A stretch of DNA of 64,000 bases from Paenibacillus cymbidii (GTDB lineage: Bacteria; Bacillota; Bacilli; Paenibacillales; NBRC-103111). The position numbers and the translations under genes were made by a program. The stretch lies in assembly GCF_004764705.1 (NCBI RefSeq), contig NZ_SHLX01000009.1, positions 186,001 through 250,000 of the forward strand. The letters run 5' to 3'. How positions within the stretch are numbered: the first letter of the stretch is position 1; every line of letters begins with the position of its first letter. This document shows positions 58,549 through 64,000 of the stretch, one piece after another. The notes below the pieces were generated by a model. It ran no database searches, was not told where the DNA came from, and saw only the letters and a program-made list of their open reading frames with translations.

Positions 58549-58659
58549 CTAAAACCCCTCGTAAATGAACAAGCCCTTGCCCGTAAAATAAGCCAGCACA
58601 AACAACAGCATGACGAGATAGATCAAGGCTTCGCCGAACTTGCGAAAGAATTGAGCCAC
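58549..58659 (-). CDS. DltX-like 36-residue membrane peptide
   Basis: A GTG at 58659, with GGGAGG 7 bases upstream, opens a 36-codon frame. It starts with a cytosolic AQFFRKFGEA stretch, has a single TM helix (LIYLVMLLFVLAYFTG) and ends in KGLFIYEGF. DltX peptides are short single-TM proteins that end in a conserved FIY-x-x-F motif, which this has exactly as FIYEGF. It overlaps the 3' end of the DltD-like gene by 37 bases and ends 3 bases before the DltB-like ATG, which is the usual dltX place beside dltB. DltX binds DltB and is needed for alanylation in Gram-positive bacteria. Confidence 0.85.
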   Translation of the reverse strand: MAQFFRKFGEALIYLVMLLFVLAYFTGKGLFIYEGF

Positions 58660-59543
58660 GCGTCCACCTCCCGGGTGAAAATCGGCGCCCCGTCATGGCG
58701 GTTCAAGTGGACGAGGTCGTGAAACAGCTTCGGATCGTAGCGGTCCATCACGTCGAAAACAGGCACGTTGCCGGCGGCGAGAATGCGGTTCGCTTCATCT
58801 TTCAGCGCAGGCATGTACGGAGGAAGCGGATACGCCTTGTTCCACGGCATCCAGACGACCTTCAGATGCAAATCGTGCGCCGCGGCATACTTCACGACCC
58901 ATTCAAGCGCATCCAGATTGCCGCGGAAATCTTCCGTCGTCATCCAGCCGAACCGCTTGTCGTAGTCATCCCATTTGTCCTTCAGCCACTGATCGGACTG
59001 GTTGCCGTAGTAGAGCTCCTTGTCGATCCAGCGCGGCTCGTACGCGAGCAGCTTGTTGCGGTTCAACTCGACGACGCCGGCATACAGATTGCGGGCAAAC
59101 TCCTTGCCGGAATCGCGGAAATAATCCCGGTATGCGTAGATGTACGGTTGGTACCACTTCTTGTGCCACTGGTAGGTCGGATCGGTTTCCATAGCGTCCA
59201 TCATCGTATGGACGTCGATGCCGACGACCAACTCGCCTTCGACATGGTACCACGGGTGGGCAAGAATTTGCTTCAGGTCGGTGATTTTGCCGTAGGAGAG
59301 GCCGAACTCGGTCAGCTTGTGGGTCGACTGCTCTTCGATGTAGGAAGCCGTCACCGCGGAATTGCCGAAAAAAACCGGCCCCGTATCCTGCCAGTTGTGA
59401 TGAAACAACGTTTTCGTAAAGTCGTTTTTGTAAAAGCGCCGCGAATGCGCCATCGGATCCCACCGCGAAATCAGCAGGTCCGACAGCACGAACAGCAGCA
59501 AGAGGAGCAGGATGAAGCTGTTTTTGCGGATAAAGGAAAACAA
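58623..59543 (-). CDS. DltD-like SGNH-type membrane-anchored acyltransferase
   Basis: The product is 306 residues: one N-terminal TM anchor (NSFILLLLLLFVLSDLLI) and an extracytoplasmic SGNH-like domain. The nucleophile S62 lies in GPVFFGNSAVTAS, and the catalytic Asp/His motif D276/H279 lies in FHDLVHLNRHDGAP. Family members include DltD, AlgJ/AlgX-like and other O-acyl-transfer partners of MBOAT proteins. It probably makes the final transfer of the amino acid to a polymer outside the cell. The start is a TTG at 59543; an in-frame stop lies two codons upstream of it, and GGTGA gives a weak binding site. It is 55 bases downstream of the ligase gene. Confidence 0.85.
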   Translation of the reverse strand: MFSFIRKNSFILLLLLLFVLSDLLISRWDPMAHSRRFYKNDFTKTLFHHNWQDTGPVFFGNSAVTASYIEEQSTHKLTEFGLSYGKITDLKQILAHPWYHVEGELVVGIDVHTMMDAMETDPTYQWHKKWYQPYIYAYRDYFRDSGKEFARNLYAGVVELNRNKLLAYEPRWIDKELYYGNQSDQWLKDKWDDYDKRFGWMTTEDFRGNLDALEWVVKYAAAHDLHLKVVWMPWNKAYPLPPYMPALKDEANRILAAGNVPVFDVMDRYDPKLFHDLVHLNRHDGAPIFTREVDAWLNSFASSAKP

Positions 59544-59598
59544 GGGCGTTCACCACTTTTGGGCGTGTCTGGAAACTCCGGAAACAGCAGATTTGGCT

Positions 59599-60789
59599 TT
59601 ACAGCGCCTTTTCTTGCCACGCGTCGTATTGCTCGCGGAAGGCCGCCGGCCAATTCGCCGGATCGAGGCCGAACTGGGACAGGAACGCAAACGTCCAGCG
59701 TTCGATGCCGAAGGCGATGCACCCGGTGACGGCGGTGCGTTTGCCGGCTTTGATGTTGAAGGCGGCGCCGAACGTGCTGCTGTGGAAGTTGACCGAACAG
59801 CAGGCGAGCGACTTGTCCAAATACGGCACGGTCAGACGCAGCTCGAACTTCATCTCCTGGTTGCGCTGGAACGAGGCCTTCACTTGATAGTCGTTGGTGA
59901 AGAACGGGTCGTTCGCGTTTTCCATGAAGCAGTCGATGCCCCACTCGGCGGCAAGCTCCTGCACGTAGCCGAGTGCCTTCATCCGGTTTTCCTTGACGAA
60001 CTCCGGTTTGCCGACGAGAATCACTTCGCGCATGCTGAAATCGAGCAGGCGGCCGAAATCGGCGTGATTTTTCGACTCGAAGCGGTGGCACTTGGAAATG
60101 GCCGTGACGATGACCCCGTCGCCTTCGAGAGTTTCGTCCTGCAGACCCTCGTAGCAGTGGTAGCATGTCGCCGGATTCATCGCCAGCTTCGGCTTAGGCA
60201 AGTGCTCGTCCAGCGCCAGCGCGTCTTCGTGTTTCCAGCCGCCGCTGTCGCGAATCGACTGCGAGAACCGCTCGATCACGTCAAGATCTTCGCGCAGATG
60301 CGCCACGAAGTGAATGTGCTCGGGAAACGAGGTGAAGTGGTTCGTTTTGTTCAGCGTGTCGCAATGGATGACGGCCGGATACGCTTCTTCCTTGACCGGG
60401 AAGCGGCGCGCGATGCGGGTAACGAACGAATAGTCGAAAAAGCGCATCAGGCTCGAAAACGGCTCGCGGAAAATGAACATGCCGGGCTCGAGCATTTTGA
60501 TCGTTTTTGTCGCTGCAAGTTCGGCAATGATGTCGCCCCGGTAAGGCATGGCGCCTTCGTTCGTGTAAATGATGTTTTCCTTGAAGCCGTAGTCGCCGCT
60601 GTTGAAACGGTCGATCAACCGCTCGACGCGCGCCGCGATGCGTTCGCCGTGCGGCGAATGATGCGCAATGCGCAGCGTGGCGCCTTCAATGAGGATGTCA
60701 TCGATCTGCTCGTCGACGAAGGCGCAGGAGTATTTCAACTGGCCGTACTGGGAAGGCGACAGCCGTTCCAGCGATATGATGCATTCCAT
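59599..60789 (-). CDS. Amino acid:[carrier protein] ligase, seryl-tRNA-synthetase-like
   Basis: The product is 396 residues, a class II aminoacyl-tRNA synthetase core without tRNA-binding or anticodon domains. Motif 2 is present as KCHRFESK (R236, E238), and motif 3 as AFGIERWTFAFL (G361, E363, R364). C209 or C212 (NPATCYHCYEG), E255 (DFSMREVILVG) and C357 (TGCIAFG) are spaced as the zinc ligands of the atypical SerRS-like fold. SFPEHIHFVAHL and FREPFSSLMRFFD also match amino acid:[carrier protein] ligases, which load glycine or alanine on a carrier-protein phosphopantetheine instead of tRNA. The gene is 6 bases after the ACP gene, which fits exactly. GAGGTA lies 8 bases before the ATG. The amino acid is unknown. 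Confidence 0.85.
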   Translation of the reverse strand: MECIISLERLSPSQYGQLKYSCAFVDEQIDDILIEGATLRIAHHSPHGERIAARVERLIDRFNSGDYGFKENIIYTNEGAMPYRGDIIAELAATKTIKMLEPGMFIFREPFSSLMRFFDYSFVTRIARRFPVKEEAYPAVIHCDTLNKTNHFTSFPEHIHFVAHLREDLDVIERFSQSIRDSGGWKHEDALALDEHLPKPKLAMNPATCYHCYEGLQDETLEGDGVIVTAISKCHRFESKNHADFGRLLDFSMREVILVGKPEFVKENRMKALGYVQELAAEWGIDCFMENANDPFFTNDYQVKASFQRNQEMKFELRLTVPYLDKSLACCSVNFHSSTFGAAFNIKAGKRTAVTGCIAFGIERWTFAFLSQFGLDPANWPAAFREQYDAWQEKAL

Positions 60790-60795
60790 GTTCGG

Positions 60796-61047
60796 TTACC
60801 TCGCGATCTTCGTGCCGATAAAAGCGGCGATTTCATTGATGGTGTTCATCGAATGCAGCATCAGATCCTGGTTGGTCACGGCGATGCCGTACGTTTGCTC
60901 GATATGGGCGATCAGCGCCGTAGCGCCGACCGAATCGAGATAGCCGTAATCGAACAAATGCACGTCCGGCGTAAAATCGTCGTCGTCCTCGTCGATTTCG
61001 TACCGAATGCGGATGTGAGCGTCAAGCTGCTCGGCGATGTTCTGCAT
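60796..61047 (-). CDS. Acyl carrier protein (phosphopantetheine carrier)
   Basis: The product is 83 residues, acidic, with the helical carrier-protein fold pattern. The phosphopantetheine site is S39 in FDYGYLDSVGATALI (usual form DSL, here DSV). GGAGG lies 5 bases before the ATG. The gene sits between the large FG-GAP protein and the aminoacyl-tRNA-synthetase-like ligase, so it is most likely the substrate of that ligase and takes the place of DltC. It needs a phosphopantetheinyl transferase encoded elsewhere. Confidence 0.92.
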   Translation of the reverse strand: MQNIAEQLDAHIRIRYEIDEDDDDFTPDVHLFDYGYLDSVGATALIAHIEQTYGIAVTNQDLMLHSMNTINEIAAFIGTKIAR

Positions 61048-61083
61048 GTTGTTCCTCCTGAATGATTCTGCTGCGGATAGCCG

Positions 61084-64000
61084 TCATTGCGGTTCGACGA
61101 CAACCTTCGTTTTGGCGCCGAAATGGGTGACCGTCACTGTATGCTCGGCATCGTTGCGCTCGACGATCAGGCTGTCGCCGGTGACGTTCACCGGCGTTTC
61201 GCTGTATAGCTTGAACTGCTGCATGCCTTCGCCTTCCAGCGAGATTGTCCAGCGCTCGCCGCGCTTGTCGATCGCGAGCGGCACGTTGGCGCGCAGGATA
61301 TGGCGCGGCTTGTCGTGCCACACGAACGTGAAGCGGGTGTTGCCTTGCACGGCGGTGTAAAGCGTGTCGCCGCGGCGCATGAAGATGTCAGCGTCCGTTC
61401 CGAGCGGATAGTCGCCCATACGGCTGCCGCGTTCGATCGCCAGGCCAAGCGTGTCGCGGTAATTGTCCGCCTGCTTCGGCACGCCGGCCAGTTGCGCCCG
61501 GATCGTCAGCGACTTGTGCTTGCCGGAGCGGAGCTTGTCCTTCAGCCGGTCGATATAGTAGCTGCCCCACGATTGCCCGATCGTCACCTTCGCCGTCAAG
61601 GCGGTGAGGAAGGAACGGGCCATCTGCGGCTCGCTCATGGCGTTGTAATCCTGCGCGGTGCGCAGCTTGTCGAGATAGTCGACGAATGTTTCCAAATCGT
61701 CCGTACGGGCCGGAAAATGATACTCGATATGCTCGAAATAATCAATCGGCATGTCCAGCTTGGCGTACGCTTCGTATATATCGGCGTTGCCGAGCGAACT
61801 GTCCAGCGGCGAAGCCGGCGTGTACAACAGCATCGGCTGCTCCAGCTTGTCGTCCTGCAGCAGGAACGGCAGTCCCCACATGTAGCCGAGGCCCCAGGGA
61901 GGATCCGAAGGCGACTGCGACGGGCGGAAGCCAAAGTTGTACCAGATGCCGGCCTCGCTTTCGTTCTCCAGCGTCTGCAGCCGTTCGGCGTTGTTAATCC
62001 GCCACGTGTGCTGGTTCGTGCCGGTGAATGTCCACGGGATGCCGAGCTTGTCGAACGATTGCCGCTGCAGCGCCAGTTCCCGTTTCTCCTGCTCGGCGCT
62101 GCGGTAGCCGGTGACGAACGTATGCGGCACCAGCTCCAGTTTGTTGTCGCGCGTGTACTGCAGGAACTCGCGCAAGCCGTCCGCGTATGGGAAAGCGGGA
62201 TCGTCGACGGTGTAGGCGATGCCGAATTCGAGCTGGCCGACGATCAGGTCGTCCTTGCCGTCATGGTTGATATCATACCACATCGGCACGGCGTTATGAC
62301 CGCCGACCAGCGCCTTCGAGCCGACCTGGTTCGTCGTCTGGCCTTCGATCGGGCCGCGCTTCGTCCAGCTCGCGGCGACGAACGGGTCCGCCGTCGCCTG
62401 GCGGACGAACACGACCACGTCGCCTTCGCCCGTGCCGACGGCCAGATCGAGCTTGCCGTCGCCGTTCATGTCGCGCAGCGACGGCGCCGCAAACGTGCCG
62501 CCGAGCTCCGCGACGGCGGCGCCTGCGGCAAAGCCGAGCGAGCCGTCCGCTGCGCGCTCGCCGCGGTACAGCCTGATCTTGCCGTCGCCATCGCCGACGG
62601 CAAGATCAGGCACGCCGTCGCCGTCGATGTCGGCGACGGCCGGCGCGGCATACGCGGGCACGCGCAGCGGCTCGCCTGCGGCGAGCACAACCTGCGGCGG
62701 CGCAAACGCCATGCCGCCGAGACCAAGCGCGAGCCGCACGGCGCCATCGCCGTAGCCGAGCAGCAGGTCCGGCTTGCCGTCGCCGTTCGCGTCCAGCGTT
62801 GCGACGGCGGCGTAGCCGGGGGCTGCTGCTCCTGCGGCGGCGTCCGCGGGCGGCGGCAGCGAAAGTTTCTCCGCGGCGGCGAAAGCGTCCGGCGCGGCGA
62901 GCCCTTGCGGCAGCGGCTGGTTCGCGTACGCGGCGGGCTGGGAGCCCAGGCCGCGCATCGCGTACACGCTGCCGTCGGCGCTGCCGGCGAGCAGGTCCGG
63001 CTTGCCGTCGCCGTCAAGATCGGCGATCGCCGGATACGCGCGGTACGGCAGCTCGATGCGGCCGGCCAGCTCGCGGTAGTCCGGGTACGGCGCCAGCAGC
63101 GCGTACTTGCCGCCGGCCGACAGATGCGCGCCGGAACTGTAGAACGAATTGTCATAGTCGCCGATAAAATGCGGCTCGGTCGACGTGCCGACATTCAAAT
63201 GGACGATGACGCTTTCCTGCCAATGGCCCCAGTCGTACGAAGCGCGGACCAGCGAGAAGGAAGGCACGAAGTTGCGCTTCTTGAGAAATTCCGCCCACTG
63301 GATGCCGTCCCGGCCCTGGAACGCCGGCAGCGCTTCAAAATGGTTCTGGAACGCCATCGCCGGCCGGCCGTAAGGGCCAAGCGTCTTCGTGACGCTGTAG
63401 CCGAACCGGTCTTTCGAGGCGAAGGTCAGGAACGCGCTGCGCAGCTGCGCGTTGGCCGCCGCGAACGAGAAGCTGAAGTATGGCTCCAGCTTAGCCTGCT
63501 GCTTGAACTGGAAGTAGGCGCGGCCGCTCTCCGGCTTCTGCGCCTGCACCCGTTCTTTCTTCTCGGCGCCGGCGACGGCAGCCTCGTAGACGCGGGCGTA
63601 TTCGGCGAAGCCGAGCGACGCGTCCATGCCGCTGGTCATGTCGGCGCCGGTGATGAAGTAGCGGTTCGGCAGGAACGCGCTGGCCAGCACGACCGTGCCG
63701 CTGCCGTAGCGGCTGGCGACCATCGCCGGCACGCCGTTGATGGCGGCGAGCGTCTCGACCGCGGCGCCCGGCGCCGGCTGGATGCCTTTGCCCCAGCGGA
63801 AGCCGGGCAAATCGAGCTCGCGTTTCACCGCGCTGTCGGCAAACAGCCGAAACACCTCCTGCATGCCTTGCAAATCCGGCTCCACCGCAGGGTACGCGAA
63901 CGCTTCCTTGACGCCGACGCCGGGCGTAGGAATGTCGACCAGCTTCGTCGCGCCGAAGAAGTCGGCGGGGAAGTCGGCCGCGAACCCGTTCTCCAGAAAC
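61084..64000 (-). CDS. Large FG-GAP/VCBS-repeat, probably extracytoplasmic protein, 5' end outside window
   Basis: At least 972 residues are visible, and the frame is still open at base 64000. After an N-terminal region (ASRYGSGTVVLASAFLPNRYF) the middle carries five Ca-binding FG-GAP/VCBS-type motifs: DLDGDGKPDLLAGSADGS, LDANGDGKPDLLLG, DIDGDGVPDLAVGDGDG, DMNGDGKLDLAVGTGEG and DINHDGKDDLIVG. These usually form an extracellular beta-propeller. The C-terminal ~330 residues (VPHTFVTGYRSAEQEKREL, GTNQHTWRINNAERLQTLE) may be an enzyme domain, loosely like polysaccharide deacetylase or hydrolase folds, and I cannot name it. It is 36 bases upstream of the ACP gene in the same operon, so it may handle the polymer that is aminoacylated. 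Confidence 0.72.
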   Translation of the reverse strand, partial: FLENGFAADFPADFFGATKLVDIPTPGVGVKEAFAYPAVEPDLQGMQEVFRLFADSAVKRELDLPGFRWGKGIQPAPGAAVETLAAINGVPAMVASRYGSGTVVLASAFLPNRYFITGADMTSGMDASLGFAEYARVYEAAVAGAEKKERVQAQKPESGRAYFQFKQQAKLEPYFSFSFAAANAQLRSAFLTFASKDRFGYSVTKTLGPYGRPAMAFQNHFEALPAFQGRDGIQWAEFLKKRNFVPSFSLVRASYDWGHWQESVIVHLNVGTSTEPHFIGDYDNSFYSSGAHLSAGGKYALLAPYPDYRELAGRIELPYRAYPAIADLDGDGKPDLLAGSADGSVYAMRGLGSQPAAYANQPLPQGLAAPDAFAAAEKLSLPPPADAAAGAAAPGYAAVATLDANGDGKPDLLLGYGDGAVRLALGLGGMAFAPPQVVLAAGEPLRVPAYAAPAVADIDGDGVPDLAVGDGDGKIRLYRGERAADGSLGFAAGAAVAELGGTFAAPSLRDMNGDGKLDLAVGTGEGDVVVFVRQATADPFVAASWTKRGPIEGQTTNQVGSKALVGGHNAVPMWYDINHDGKDDLIVGQLEFGIAYTVDDPAFPYADGLREFLQYTRDNKLELVPHTFVTGYRSAEQEKRELALQRQSFDKLGIPWTFTGTNQHTWRINNAERLQTLENESEAGIWYNFGFRPSQSPSDPPWGLGYMWGLPFLLQDDKLEQPMLLYTPASPLDSSLGNADIYEAYAKLDMPIDYFEHIEYHFPARTDDLETFVDYLDKLRTAQDYNAMSEPQMARSFLTALTAKVTIGQSWGSYYIDRLKDKLRSGKHKSLTIRAQLAGVPKQADNYRDTLGLAIERGSRMGDYPLGTDADIFMRRGDTLYTAVQGNTRFTFVWHDKPRHILRANVPLAIDKRGERWTISLEGEGMQQFKLYSETPVNVTGDSLIVERNDAEHTVTVTHFGAKTKVVVEPQ

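Noticed and set aside
57391..59543. Alginate/cellulose-type O-acetylation pair (AlgI/AlgJ) instead of a Dlt-type system
   Set aside because: The MBOAT and SGNH proteins alone would allow it, but the adjacent ACP, amino-acid ligase and FIY-ending peptide fit aminoacyl transfer much better.

Overview
The window is chromosomal DNA of a GC-rich, endospore-forming, motile Firmicute of the order Bacillales, most likely Paenibacillaceae (Cohnella/Paenibacillus-like). The reasons are a GerA-type germinant receptor operon, a MinJ homologue next to ctpB and ftsEX, an SLH-domain cell-surface protein, YmaF and DUF2759/DUF3900 proteins typical of Bacillales, AGGAGG-type ribosome binding sites, GTG/TTG starts, and many secreted polysaccharide-degrading enzymes with YesM/YesN-type two-component control. 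No rRNA, tRNA, CRISPR array or prophage was seen.

Layout. 1-3.2 kb: the end of a glycoside-hydrolase-like protein, an AraC regulator and a convergent PhyH-type dioxygenase. 3.5-10.2 kb: a division/cell-wall cluster, ftsE-ftsX-M23 peptidase-ctpB, then minJ behind an 870-base gene-free region holding an A-B-B-A set of hairpin repeats. 10.2-18.2 kb: a response regulator with a BTAD domain, then a 1926-residue SLH-anchored surface protein with three nearly identical 333-bp repeats. 18.2-21.5 kb: a histidine kinase/response regulator pair with two small membrane proteins. 21.5-24.6 kb: a lone solute-binding lipoprotein and the flagellar stator genes motB and motA on the minus strand. 24.8-29.9 kb: uvrB and uvrA behind a sigma-A promoter with an SOS-box-like site. 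30-34.7 kb: a germinant receptor operon and small spore-former genes.

34.7-48.6 kb is a starch/maltodextrin locus: sensor kinase, AraC-type response regulator, ABC importer (binding protein and two permeases; no ATPase gene), an intracellular-type GH13 maltodextrin hydrolase, a secreted alpha-amylase, and a secreted GH15-like glucoamylase/glucodextranase split by a frameshift. A remnant of a Gfo/Idh/MocA oxidoreductase, a secreted multi-modular GH44 endoglucanase, a truncated IS1595-type transposase and a 38-bp tandem repeat follow (48.7-53.9 kb).

53.9-57.3 kb holds minus-strand genes for a DUF3900 protein, a UPF0104/LPG-synthase-like membrane protein and a sugar isomerase/epimerase. The most interesting part is 57.4-64 kb (minus strand): an operon encoding a large FG-GAP-repeat protein, an acyl carrier protein, a class II aminoacyl-tRNA-synthetase-like amino acid:[carrier protein] ligase, a DltD-like SGNH protein, a 36-residue DltX-like peptide and a DltB-like MBOAT acyltransferase. 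This looks like a Dlt-type machine for aminoacylating an envelope polymer in which the DltA adenylation enzyme is replaced by a SerRS-like ligase. No DltA gene is present in the window. The amino acid and the acceptor polymer are unknown.
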